A stretch of DNA of 64,000 nt from Tillus elongatus. Taxonomy: Eukaryota; Arthropoda; Insecta; Coleoptera; Cleridae. A program made the position numbers and the translations under genes. Below are positions 46,241-58,394 of this stretch, piece by piece (the first letter of the stretch is position 1; the number at the start of each line of letters is the position of its first letter). The stretch covers positions 131,906,309 through 131,970,308 of the forward strand of contig OZ023269.1 of assembly GCA_964006375.1 (NCBI GenBank), given 5' to 3'. The notes below the pieces were generated by a model that was not told the origin of the DNA, did no database searches, and was given only the letters and a program-made list of their open reading frames with translations.

Positions 46241-47185
46241 GACGTTGAAAATAAAAATAATTCCGTCGAGTTTGATATGTATAGAAAAGTAACACAAACT
46301 GGCCCTTTAACCTTGTTCATATTCTGCCATCATATGTCTCATAAGTTGGCTTCAATCAAATTCTTAGTAGACAGGCTTTTCAAAGACCCAGTGCCTGGGA
46401 CTAACTTCAATAAAGAACTCAATCTAATTAAAGAATTTGCTGCCAATAACGATTATCCTGTCAGTATAGTCGAAAAGCTGGTCAGAAAAAAGAGCCGTCA
46501 GGTTTTGAGGGAAGTGAGCTCAAGTCTTCTACATGCTCAGACTCCGAGTTATTCATACTTCCTACCCAAGTATTGTCGCCCCATGACCGCTGCAGTCGGC
46601 GCAGTGTTGAAGACAGAATATGTAAAGTTTGCATATAAATCCAGTAGAATATTCGTTCACAAGGATAGCATTGATCACCTGAAGTCAGGTGTTTATTGTC
46701 TTAATTGTGGTGCCTTCTCATGTCATTGTATAGGAAGAACAGGAAGAGCTCTGTGAATTAGAGTTTCTCGACGTCTAAGAAGCAGAACCCATATTGACAA
46801 TATCACGTCAGTTTTTGGTAATCAAGTACGAGAGCGTGGTCATAGTTTCGATAGAGATAATAACGCCAAGATTTTACATTGATTACAATTTTGGCATCCA
46901 ACAGTTTGTCCTTGAGGAAATAGAAATTTGCAAACATATTAATGGTTCCAATAGCAATGTTTTGAATTTGTCCCCCACCAATGTAGTGATGTTTCTCTCA
47001 CTCCATAGACAGTTAATAGAGTATTGTGTTAAACTTTATGAAGATTGGGTGGATCATGAGGTTAAGATTTTGGAGATGGTTGCTTTGTGGTTTCTTTTCT
47101 TGTCATTGGTTTTCTTGTCTCCGACGTCTAATATCTCATTTCTTTCACTTTTATATTTCGATTTGTTTCCCTCTTCCATTTGCTA
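46241..47185 (+). pseudogene. Penelope-like retroelement, RT C terminus plus GIY-YIG-like domain
   Basis: A frame (46277-46756) starts in 'EFDMYRKVTQTG', the F.VYRK.T.T region near the RT end of Penelope-like elements, then 'MSHKLASIKFLVDRLF', and the endonuclease start 'SGVYCLNCGAFSCHCIGRTG' (GIY-YIG-type, normally SG.Y.I.C..C...YIGQTGR). TGA at 46754 interrupts it. The same frame continues with 'ITSVFGNQVRERGHSFD', and after a frameshift near 46870 'FVLEEIEICKH' (46910-46945), matching the domain's H..F and LE..EI..H elements. RT palm absent; 5' truncated. Tyr of YIG is Cys here. Identity as Penelope-like is well supported; function is lost. Confidence 0.8.
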
Positions 47186-48350
47186 ACTTTTGTTTGTGTC
47201 CATTTTGGCTGATTTAAAAACCCGTCAATTTTATCTTTTACAGTCTCAAGTCTGGGGATGTTTCAATTTTGCTCTCTGACGTTGTTATTGCCCGGAGAAC
47301 CCAAGACAACAGATGCAGTTTCAACTTTGACAATTTCTTATATACCTACTGTATGGTTCTTGTAAAAACAGAACGTTGTATTGTTAGTCTGATTGAATTA
47401 TTTTCTAATCTTATTGTGTTAATATTTAAATTCCCTGAAGGTTCTTGTGAGCTGTATCGTACCGCCTGCTAGCTTTATAGTGTTTATTATATCGACATAA
47501 ATTTAACTTTTCAATGTTTAAATTATGACGTTTATTGTCATTTTAGCTTTTTGATATTTGCTCTTTCAGCTTTTTAGTTTTTTATACCCTAGTCTAACAT
47601 TGGTTTTTACCATTTAACATAGCTCTGTGAACTCAGCTCTTTCTGTAATTGTTATATTTAGATCATGGTGTCGTACTTAGCATGTTGTCTACCAGAAATA
47701 TAGGTTTCTGACAAATCCACTTTTTGTAATTTTAGAGATCGTTTCCCATAAGATGACTTCTTAGAGCCGAAAGGCTTCGGAAAGTTTTAAATACATTTTT
47801 TATCTAAAAGTAGAGCCTTTAATTCAACTGTGAGGTATATTTTGTAATATGCTTCAGAACTTTTTCACCGATTTGAAACGATTATAGTTTTCGTTCGTGT
47901 CTGATATTTCAGTTCGCCCCTGTTGCATTCTTTTTATAAATAAATAAAAACGAGACAATATACCTATTATTAAATGAAATATTATAATATATGCTGATAA
48001 GTTCTGTAGGAGAGTATAATTCTTAGTTCGAAATATGCGTTGTTGTGTGGGTTGTTCAAACTTCCTTAAAATGAAGCCTAAAGGAATGCCATGTAGTTTT
48101 GTTGACTCATAAGACGTAATAAATATTCGAGATGATGTAGATTTAGATAAAACCACACCGCAGTCATTCTTTTACTTCTTTCCTTATACAGAAGCGGTCC
48201 CTCTAATAAGACTTCTGATACAATTCTAAATCTGGAAGGTTTTACCTACATAGTTGTCAAATCACAGAAATATGCACATAGATCTTACTAAATGTAAAAG
48301 TCGAATACGTGTTCCCTCACAATTCAAGGCAAGACTTGATGAAAATACCA
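47186..48350. other. Possible Penelope 3' region, otherwise unassigned
   Basis: 'agatgacttcttagagccga' with 'aaggcttcgg' (47750-47785) is reminiscent of the terminal-repeat layout of Penelope elements but too degenerate to assign. The rest is unassigned. Confidence 0.3.
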
Positions 48351-48358
48351 GAGAATTC

Positions 48359-49457
48359 GGTAAATTTGCAGTTTAGCTCCCGAACGCTTTTCAAAAACCT
48401 GTTTTCAAAAACCTGCCTAGACCCCCCTCCCCTCCCCCGGATCCGCAAACACCAAGAAAAATTCCTTGCTCACACTCGCCAAGGAAGTTACGGGACCAGG
48501 AGTGAGCAGGGGTGTATAAGTTTTTTTTAGCAAATTTTTGTAGAACAAATTTGTTAATGCATTTTTGCATTTTTATCAAAATATGATGCGTTTGTAAGAG
48601 AAAAATCTGGACGCAGTAAGTGCGTTTTGGTAGCGAATTTTCGGTAAATTTGCAGTTTAGCTCCCGAACGCTTTTTCAAAAACTGTTTTCAGAAACCTGC
48701 CTAGGGCCCCCCTGGATCCACAAACCCCAAGAACAATTTCTTGTTCACACCCCCCAAGGAAGTTACGGGACCAGGAGTGAGTAGGGGTGCTGGGCGGCGT
48801 AGGTAGTAAAAAGGAAATATGAGCAGAAAATTCGAATAAAACGGACTTGAAAGCTCTCTTTTTCACATATTGAAGCCATATCCCCCTTAAACCCTGCCTA
48901 CCCCGCACACCCCTATCCCCCCTGGTGCCATAACTTCCTTGGCGGGTAGGAACAGACATTTTTTTGTGGCTTATGCAGCGAGGGTGGTTGTATGCACGCG
49001 AGGGGGAAGGAAAATACCCACGACGAATCAGCCACCCCTCCGCCCCTGCCACAAGTCGAACCGGGGGGGGGGGGGGTCTGCTTCGTTGTATGCATACCCC
49101 CTCGTGTGCATACAACCACCCTTGTTGCATAAACCACAAGAAAAACTTCTTGTTCATACCTCCCAAGGAAGGTACGTGACCTGGGGCAAAAGGGGTGCTG
49201 TGCGGGGTAGGCAGGGTTTAATGGGGATATGGCTTCAAATAGACAGCTTTCAAGCAGTTTTCTTCGCATTTCCTGCTCATATTTCCTTTTTAACACCTAC
49301 CCCGCCCAGCACCACTATTCACTCCCAGTCCCGTAACTTCCTTGGTGGGTGTGAACAAGAAATTTTTCTTGTGGTTTGTGCATCCAGGTGGGGTCCCAGT
49401 AATGTTTCTGAAAACAATTTTTTGAAAAGCGTTCGGGAACTAATGCGCAAATTTACC
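48359..49457. mobile_element. Foldback/TIR element, ~1.1 kb, 8-bp target duplication
   Basis: Begins GGTAAATTTGC and ends with its complement GCAAATTTACC, flanked by GAGAATTC on both sides (48351-48358, 49458-49465). Left arm 48642-49062 and right arm 49077-49457 are long inverted repeats ('aaggaagttacgggaccagg' and complement; 'gccatatccccattaaaccc'-type segments). The centre is a G14 run (49063-49076). A partial extra left arm (48359-48525) and a family A TIR end (48610-48641) lie inside. An 8-bp duplication is hAT-like. GC-rich frames across the arms are mirror images, not genes. Confidence 0.7.
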
Positions 49458-50201
49458 GAGAATTCAAAAAAATCTAGAGACGCCACAGACAGGGGAATAT
49501 CATATTTACAAAGCTGCTTATTCTGGGTTTAGAACACCCATTCAAGAGCATAATGACGTGGGTTCAATGTTTAGAAATTAATTTACTTGAGATTCGCTGA
49601 CGACATCGCTAGGACCCGAAAAGTTTCAACAACGGAAACATTATCTTTGAGCCACAGTATATCTTAGCTTTTCTTATCAAAAATCCAGCTAAATGCAAAT
49701 ATATTATTGAAGGAAAGTAAATAATGTCTTGCTACTTGGTAAGGCATCTTGATAGTGGCCGTGAGACCGAAATAATGTGTCTGAGCTTAATAAAAAATAT
49801 CATAAAATGTTTTTGTTATTTTGTTCTGGAAATGGTAACAAAAAGTAAAAAAAGCTCCCAAAAAATGATCATAACCTAGTCACTTAGTTGCAACCACCAT
49901 TTTTGGAGAGCAATCGCTATATTTGGCAACAATGCGTACCTTTATGAACAGCCGATTCTGTATAAAGACAACACTAATTTGTCAGTCCGTCAGTCCTAAG
50001 ATCTTAATCATTTTAATATTTCTGCCCTGTATTTAATTTACCGTGTCTATTCTATAAGCATTACTGTTTTATAAATTAAAATTTGTAAGAACAGCTTAAG
50101 ATAGCTATCCGACAGATCTGATTAAGAAGAGCATTTAATTAAACAGCCCATATTTTTATGCCCATGACCTATTTGCTTTTCTTTTCCATTTCACATGTTT
50201 A
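49458..50201. other. Unassigned AT-rich sequence
   Basis: Weak similarity of 49765-49810 to 41600-41640. Nothing else recognised. Confidence 0.45.
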
Positions 50202-50326
50202 TTAGTGAATTTTCTTTAAAGAAAATCACTAATGAGGAGACTTTTCAATTTTGAAAACATTTCTTCAAATGAACGTGTACTAGGCCGCCTAGAATCCATA
50301 TCCGGGGTCAGTTTCAATTTTTACAT

Positions 50327-50418
<92 letters not shown>

Positions 50419-52560
50419 GTGTGTTTCACACCGATAACTCAAGAAATAATGGACCGATTTTTTAAATAAAATTTGGCAGGTACATTCCTTTTATTAGTGG
50501 CTTCGATTCGTTAGCCAGGAAAATCGAGCTAGATTTGCTGGGAAAATTTTGGGTTTTCTTTTGGAAAAAATTCATCTTTTCGGAAATAACAAACCTATGG
50601 CAACCAAATTTGGCAAGCTGGTTTACATTATAAAAACCAAACTGTGCACCAATACTTAGGTCTCTCTAAGGTGAAAGAAAAAAAAGTTGTAGGCACTTAA
50701 TGAAGCAAAATTTTAGTGCCACTAAAAGCCAGAGAAGACGTAATACCAAAATAATGGATGTGTTAAAACAAAATCTATTAAATATTACAGAGAACGTTTA
50801 TATTTTCACGCCGCAAAAAGTTCAAGAAATACGAGAAAAATTACTTCGAAAATTTTATAATTTTTCTCCTGTAAATGTCAAACTGGAGATTTGAAACGTG
50901 ACAATTAGGATAACTATTGTGTTTTATGAATCGTCAATATTGCATAAAATATATATTAGAATATTCTAGATTTATGCTACTCTTCTCATATGTTAAAATA
51001 GTTGCAAAATATGCCTCTAAACACCTTACATGTTACAAATAAATAACTGGAGACTATTATACTACTATTTATTGCACTACATTTACAAGTGTTAGTGTGG
51101 TCGAATGGGTAAAAAGCTTGCAGATAAGCAAAGGAACGCTGGTTCAAATCTCGCCGTAGACTGAATTTCTCTTTTAGCTTTTTTTTAACTCTTTTTCGTC
51201 TGATGCAATTTTAAAGTTTTCTGATGCATTTCCAATATGTTTTTAGCGACCTTTTGTTGAAAAAAATCACTAACGAAAGATAGGCACTTTGAAGACTTTT
51301 AAATCAAGTTTAATAGCAGCTGTTGTTGCCCTTGGTAAAACCGTTCCACAGTTAACATAGACGTAGAGATTTGTGACATCAGAAGAGTTTGTTTTCTTCT
51401 CCACAACAGGATTCAATTTTTACAGCATCCACAAGCAAAAGAATTTTTGTCTGTGAAGCCACAGAATAAGTATCTAGTTCTGTATTTAGATCAGATTTTG
51501 AATATGTTTTAATTTATTTAATTTATTTCTATTAGCTAATTTTCTTGTACGAAATGTTCTTTTAATAGCGAATTTTCTTATAAATAAATCTGATGAATTT
51601 TCTTTGAAGAAACATTTGTTGATAATTTTTGTGTGAAAAATTATTCAATCGATGAAACATTTTTTAAACGAAATTCGTCGAAAATAAGGTTTTAATTGAT
51701 TTTCGTGCAAACAAATTGTTCTATTTGCAATTTTAATTACGGATTAGGTATATAAATTGAATTTTATGTATGCTTTTAGCAAAATTTTGTATAAAAAAAT
51801 ATTTAGCCAGTTTTCGCAGAAATGTTTTTGTGCTTCCGTAGAAATATTTTTTTGTCAGATATTTTTGTGAATTTTTGGTAGTTAATGAGAAATTGTTAAT
51901 GTTATTATAAAAAAAATATTGTTTAGGGATTATCTTATAACAATTGCTTGCAAATTTTCATGAGATTTTTGTTGTTTCGTCGAAAAAGTTTTTGGGAAAA
52001 ATTATATTTTAGTAGACGGGTAAATAACTTGAAATGGTTCGTTGGCCAGGAAAATCGGACCAGCTTTTTTTGTCATTTATTTTCATTAGCGAATTTTCTT
52101 ATAAATAAATTTAAGGAATTTTCTTTGAAGAAACATTTGTTGAGAATGGAACATTTTTTTTAAGGAAAATCGTCGAAAATATATTTTTAATGGCTTTTCG
52201 GGCAATTATATTATTTTATTTTCAATTTTAATTACAGATTAGGTATATAATTTCAATTTTATGCGTTCTTTTAGCAAACTTTCGTGTAAAAAATATTTAG
52301 TCAGTTTTTGCAGAAATTGTTTTGTGCTTCCGTAGAAATCATGTTTTGTAAGATTTCTTTGTGAAATTTTGGTAATTAATGATAAATGTTTAATAAGCTA
52401 TTCTAAAAAATATTTTCGGATTTTCTTCAAAAAATTATTCGCGAATTTTCATGAATTTTTTAAAAAGTTTCGTCGAAAATGTTTGTGTGGATAATTATAT
52501 TTTGGTAGGTGGGTAAATAACTTGAAGAGGTTCGTTGGCCAGAAAAATGGAAACAGTTTT
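50202..52560 (+). repeat. Family B repeat, copy B3 (most complete)
   Basis: Palindromic start 'ttagtgaattttctttaaag' (50202), arm (50225-50318), (TA)n 50330-50414, R block from 50426, 'gtgccactaaaagccagaga' (50718), tRNA-like 51091-51161, 'ggtaaaaccgttccacagtt' (51335), then two tandem ~480-bp units (about 51540-52075 and 52080-52560), each with 'agcgaattttcttataaata', 'aagaaacatttgttga', 'ggtatataa' and 'gaaa.ggttcgttggccag' blocks. Blocks recur in B1, B2, B4 and B5. The 77-codon and 64-codon frames here are not kept in other copies. Confidence 0.8.
51091..51161 (+). other. tRNA-like segment inside B3
   Basis: 'gtgtggtcgaatgggtaaaa' (A-box region) and 'ctggttcaaatctcg' (B box), 71 nt in all. 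A short anticodon-like stem GCTT/AAGC can form; the acceptor stem pairs poorly. Confidence 0.55.
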
Positions 52561-52561
52561 T

Positions 52562-52775
52562 TCGAAAACATTTAAAGTTCATTTTCGGAAAAATTTTGCA
52601 CTTTTTCAAACAATAAAGTTATTTTGGTGAAATGTGGTACATTGTTTCTACTATATAGATTATACTGGCAACCAAATTTCATGCCTGCTTTCGTTAAAAG
52701 AAATGACATATTTGTCATTAAAAACATGTTTATGAAAATTCACTACCATAACGCACTTGCTGCATCCACTTTTTT
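52562..52775 (+). mobile_element. TIR element, right two-thirds
   Basis: From 'ttcgaaaacatttaaag' through 'ttctactatatagattatac' to 'cataacgcacttgctgc' (52775). The left TIR is missing. Confidence 0.7.
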
Positions 52776-53469
52776 TTTTTCAAACCTAAACAATGAAAGA
52801 TAACTGATTAATAAATAGTATTATTCGTTTTTAGCCATTTTATTAAAGTCCTGAGCTATTACAAGACTACCACAGCATATCTGTTGATTATACTGTGTGT
52901 GACTCTACTGGAAGTCGTGGGCCACAATTTGGTCGTATTTTAAAGCATTCGATTTCTTGGTTTATAAGAATAAAGAATATCTACAACCTGACATTTGGAG
53001 AGTTTTATAACAGTATTTTAAAACGTTCAATGCCTTGGTTCATAAAAATATCTAAATTTCTTTATTGCCCACTCTAATATATATTGACAAGGTAAGATTG
53101 TCAGATGTTTATGGTCTTATTTTGCCTATACAATACGGAGAAAGTTGTATGAGGATAAAGTATACAAAACAGGTAGTTTTTGTAAAGAATGTGCCTTTAG
53201 GGGAGCCAATAACCCTCGAGTGGCACACCTGGCTTATGCTATTAAAATTTTGTTAGTAGTACTTTCGTTTATTATTTAAAATTTGCATAATTGGGAGGTT
53301 ACTTTTTTGATAATGCTACCGCAAGGGCAATTACCGCCAAATAAATTATACCATACACATTTCTTAAGAATATCGCGAATAACGTCTAAATCTTTAAGGC
53401 CAAAAATTGTTTTACGTTAAAAAGTTAATAATTGATAGCTATAGACCTGGAACAAAAAGTAAAAGTCTG
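52776..53469. other. Unassigned AT-rich sequence
   Basis: A loose internal repeat 'gcattcgatttcttggttta' / 'cgttcaatgccttggttcat' (52945 and 53025). No recognised gene. Confidence 0.45.
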
Positions 53470-54560
53470 GACGCAGCAGGTGCGTTATGGAAGTGAATTT
53501 TCATAAAAATAAAAAAAAACACTCTTTACACAATCCGTATTTCTTTCAGGTTCTTTGCCGAAATGTTGCCAATTTTGACGTATCAAATCGCGACTTTTTA
53601 CGTTCTCAACCCATTTTTTTATCTTTGAACTTACAGACCTAAATTTTCGTAAATTGTTCACCCTTTATATATATATATATAATTGAAACTGACCCTAGCT
53701 ATGGGTTCTAAGGGGCCTAGTTCGCGTTCATTTGCAGAAATTTTTTCTAAATTGAAAAGTCGGGATCTCCTCGTTAGTGATATTTTAAAGAAAATTCCCT
53801 AAAACAAGCACTTGTGAAGCCACGGGAAAAGTCTACCACTGTATTAAATATGGAACGGTTTCACTAAGTTAGCGCAAGAACAAACAACCATATGCTATTC
53901 AAATTGAATTAAGTCTTAAAACTTTCATCTCCTCTTTTTCAAATTAGTTTTTATACAAAAACTACCTAAAAAACTCATCGAAATAACAACTATCTGATTA
54001 GATAACTGTAAAGTGAAATGAGACTAAAAAAATTGATAAAAAGTCAAGTCACTAACTAGGATTAGAACTCGTCATGTGGCAGTCGATCATACGATGTACA
54101 GGGACCTAGCCCACTGAGCTACGTACTACATGCATTTACTAACAGGTATATCCCATAATACATGTTAATTGTTCAAAGTTTTACAATTTACACAAAACCA
54201 TTTTTATTTACAATGGATTTTTTGCTCATATGTTAAGGAAATCAAGGAAAATAACGACTTAGACACATATCTAGGAGCTTGTTAGTCATTTCTTGTAGTA
54301 TTTTTCACTCACATTCTGATCAATCAATTTTGACGTTTTAACTTTCTTGAATCAGATTTAATTAATTAAAAATTAATCTATCTCTAAGTTTTTGTCTTTT
54401 AAGACAGAGATCTGAATTTTGGTACATAGGATACTCTTTATGAGAGAAATCCGCGTACTAAATTTGGTTGCCCTCACTTTGTTATTTCCGAAGATATAAT
54501 TTTTTTTCGAAAGAAATCAAAAAAAATTCCGGGAAAACCTGGGCCGATTTTCCTGACTAA
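53470..54560 (-). repeat. Family A repeat, copy A6
   Basis: On minus from 54560: R block, tRNA-like 54049-54125 (B box 'gagttctaatcctag'), arm L2 (53690-53800), a short (TA)8 at 53666-53682, the 'ttctttcaggttctttgccg' block (inverted), and then directly the TIR end GACGCAGCAGGTGCG (53470). Much of the 3' half is deleted. Confidence 0.75.
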
Positions 54561-55744
54561 CGAACTTACAAGGGAAGGTATGCATAGTGTGTTTATGAAG
54601 AACACAATTATTATTATCCCAAAACCGCTAACAAATATTTTTGAGATTTTACCAGAAATCACGTAACGAGGAAGCTAAGGAAACAAGAACAAATAAGGTT
54701 TTTGTAATTGGTGTACAAAAATAAACAAATGTGCTGGTGTACTTTAAAGTACTTCCTGAAAAATCTGACATCTCGCGACAATGCCTAATGACCATGGCCA
54801 TGGAGTTGGAGTGCTATTTTAATTATAGTATTTTTTCCTAAAAACATATTATTACTAAGCCACATTCTTCCGTTAAAACGGAAGTTGAAAACAAGCTTAT
54901 ACTTGCACCAAGCGGTATTGTTAGGAAGTCTCAAAAGTAATATCCTTTCTTTTGATAGTTGGAGTTCGTGATTTATCTCAACAATGATATGAACTGACAG
55001 CTGAGAACCTCTTGTTAACCTATTGAAAGAAATCTGGTAATATTATAGTTCCTTAGTCATACATTTTTTTGTTATTCCTAATATAATAATACCTGTATTA
55101 AGTTCTCTTTAGAGGTATTACACTTCCTTTATCGAAATCTACTTAGGTGTAAGAATCTCTTCACGTATCTATATATGTCTATATTATACGAGGGGAATGA
55201 ACATAGTTTTTCTAGCATTAGATAGATCTGTCTACCAAGGACTACCACATTGTTATGCACTCATTCAAATTTGTACGTTTTTTTTTGGATACAGGAGGGG
55301 AAAATGCTCATGCAGACCTCATTCACGGCCCCGTAGGTGCCGTGGGATATCGAGGTACTGTGAGACTGTACTCACTAAAACCCTCTCCCTGGAATACCGG
55401 ACCTTAGTCCATACCTCCTTCGGAAAGATTTCACACAATGACTTTTTGGGTATGAATGTTTCCATTCTGTTTTTGCCGCGGGGGCGTTAGCGGGTAAGTA
55501 TAAGCTTTGGACGCTTATGCCTATGTGGAAGTTGCTCATCGTAGTCGGTGGCACTACGGAGAAGAGCCCAAATTTGTACGTACATTATATCTTGCTTTTT
55601 ATACTCTGTGAAATTGATGTCAGTAAATGAATAATAAGAAGAATAATAAACATAAAAATGCCTTAATATAAATAAAGCAAAAAACTAGCAGTCATACATC
55701 TCTGTCGTCAGCAATCCATTTCATTCTTTTTCTATCGTTCTCAT
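54561..55744. other. Unassigned sequence with a GC-richer block
   Basis: 55290-55500 is GC-richer than its surroundings ('cggccccgtaggtgccgtgg'), with no recognised domain. It may be 5' sequence of a retrotransposon, loosely like 6830-6870. Confidence 0.35.
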
Positions 55745-55866
55745 TTTAGTGAATTTTCTTTAAGAAAAATTCACTATTGAGAAAATCCCGACTTTTGAAT
55801 TTTGAAAAAATTTCTTCAAATGACCGCGAACTAGGCTCCTTAGAACCCATATCAAGGGTAAGTTTC

Positions 55867-55959
<93 letters not shown>

Positions 55960-56975
55960 GAGAGAGAGAGGGAGAGGGTGAACAATTTACTAAAATTTAG
56001 GTCTGTAAGTTTAAAGACAAAGAAAGTTAGAGGCATTGAAGGAAAAAACATTGGGGTTTTCCTCAAAACGTAAAAAGTCGCGATGTGAAATGTCAAAATT
56101 ATCAACATTTACACAAAGAACCTGAAAGAAATACGGATTGTGTAAAGAGTGTTCTGCAAACCCTTAAGTTTCAGCTTCAACCATCATTGCCCTTCATTTT
56201 ACTAAAATATTTCCAGAAAATTCATTTCAAATAGACACTTTCTCTGATGCTTTGGCAGTAGTTTTAGTTAAGTTTATGGTTTAACGACCTATTTATTTTT
56301 AGCTAATTTTCGTAGAAAAGATTCGTTAACGAGGAAACGGCGGCTTTTTAATTCTAAAAAGATTTCTTCAAATGAGCGCAAACTAGGCCCCCTAGAATCC
56401 ATATCCGGGTTTACTTTCTGTTTACATATATACAGGGTGACGCATTTCTACGGTAAAGCCCAATATAATTGTTATTATGCAAGATACGAGAAAAGATTGT
56501 ATACGTTACCTATTTTTGAGCTGCATCTTATAAAGTTATTTTGACAATCACAGGATGGCCCATAAGTCGTTGGTGATACCTACAATTTTTTTTTGAACAT
56601 TCCTTATTGCATTTTTGCATTTTTTTCATCGAAATAAAAATTATTATGCATGTTTGTAAAAAAAAATCGAGACACAGTAAGTGCGTTTTGGTAGCGAATT
56701 TTCATTACATGCTCCAAAATTCAATAACTCAATTTGCTATTGACCTAAGGTTCGTCGGATAGGAAACGAGTTTTCTCGGAAACATTTTAAGTTTATTTTC
56801 GGAAAATTTTTGTATATTTTAAAACAATAACTTATTTTGATAAAATATGGTACAATGTTTCTACTATATAGGTTATACCGGTGATGAAATTGATGCCTGC
56901 TTGCATTAAAGATACATATTTGCTGTGAAAAACATTTTTATGAAAATTCAGTTACATAACTCACTTGCTGCGTCC
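55745..56975 (+). repeat. Family A repeat, copy A7 (short form)
   Basis: Palindromic start 'ttagtgaattttctttaaga', arm (55780-55868), (TA)n 55869-55955 followed by an (AG)n run, then directly the second block ('gtgaacaatttactaaaatt'), arm variant L3 (56310-56420), 'acagggtgacgcatttctac' (56434) and the TIR element 56671-56975. The R block and tRNA-like part are missing, so the L1 and L2 arm positions were fused at the SSR. Confidence 0.8.
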
Positions 56976-57647
56976 AGACTTTTTAAAATTGTTTTGTAGT
57001 AAACCGGATCGGGTTCTTGATTCTAAGATGAACGTGTTGTAGAATATAAATTTTAACATACCACTCGTATAATTGGGTGTGAGCTTTTAAGTGTCTGCAA
57101 GTTTTTATGTTAGCATTATCCCCATATCACCTAAATCTACAAGTTTTAAGGCCTTTTATCTCATATAGGAAATGACAAATCCGCATGTTTGGGATACCAA
57201 GCCTGTTGTGAGTAAATATATCTTATTCTGAAAGTTCCACGAGTTATGCGGAGTATTCTATTGTTGTTGAAAAGTAAATACCGTTGAAATTAGGAAAGCA
57301 CGAAGTGTATAGAGCAGGTGTGTCTACTATAAAATACTAGCACAGGGCACAGGTCCATTTGGTCACGAAAAGAGTGTAGAATGCAGAAGTGTATAACAAC
57401 CCACTACCCAGGTAGCTAAATAGATGAGAATAAGGAATTGGTTATTAGTTACCTGCCTACCCCCTTATATTCTATGGCCCTATACTAAAATCAACCCGAA
57501 ATTAATCACTTTACACCGCCAGTAGCGTGATATGCCTCTTTTCTTTATTTAGTCAATGAAAAAGCGTAAAATGAAGTATACATTATACAACATCTTAATA
57601 AGACCGGTAAATTCTAGAGTCCACCCTCTTTTTAATAGCACTTTTGA
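56976..57647. other. Unassigned sequence
   Basis: No feature recognised. Confidence 0.5.
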
Positions 57648-58060
<413 letters not shown>

Positions 58061-58149
58061 AAAAAAAACACTAATTTATAAATAATTTTATTTGCAGCTG
58101 AAAATCTACTAGTATGTAAGCTCAAATAGGTGCCAAGTATTGTTGTCTC

Positions 58150-58350
58150 AGAGTTATTATGTTTTCCAGCGCTCTTTTATTTGGAGCGTCTCTTTTGAAA
58201 AAAAGGAAAAGGCAGGCCAAGAGAAAAACTTCTGGAAAACCTAGCTTACTTGATGAAGTGCCAAGCTCGAACGAAATCAAAGCAGAGAGTAATGGCTGCG
58301 ACGTCAAGGCGACCTCACCTTTAGACTGTGTTGATGATGATGAATACAGT
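58150..58350 (+). pseudogene. RTE-type C-terminal fragment
   Basis: In one frame 'EKAGQEKNFWKT', stops, then 'WLRRQGDLTFRL', matching the family ending WL.RPGDIAFGL seen at 44.1 kb. A different frame gives a 78-codon ORF (58159-58395) with no known motif, which I treat as a shadow. Confidence 0.45.
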
Positions 58351-58394
58351 AGTCTACTAAAAAATTACTTCAGAGAAAAGTCAACAATTTCTTA

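Noticed and set aside
48657..49532. Overlapping proline/glycine-rich frames of 127-197 codons on both strands
   Set aside because: They are products of the GC-rich inverted arms of one foldback element. Mirror-image frames and lack of any domain argue against genes.
50700..50894. Small protein conserved in family B (64 codons)
   Set aside because: The equivalent regions at 42.7 and 58.7 kb carry indels not divisible by three and stops, so DNA rather than protein is conserved.
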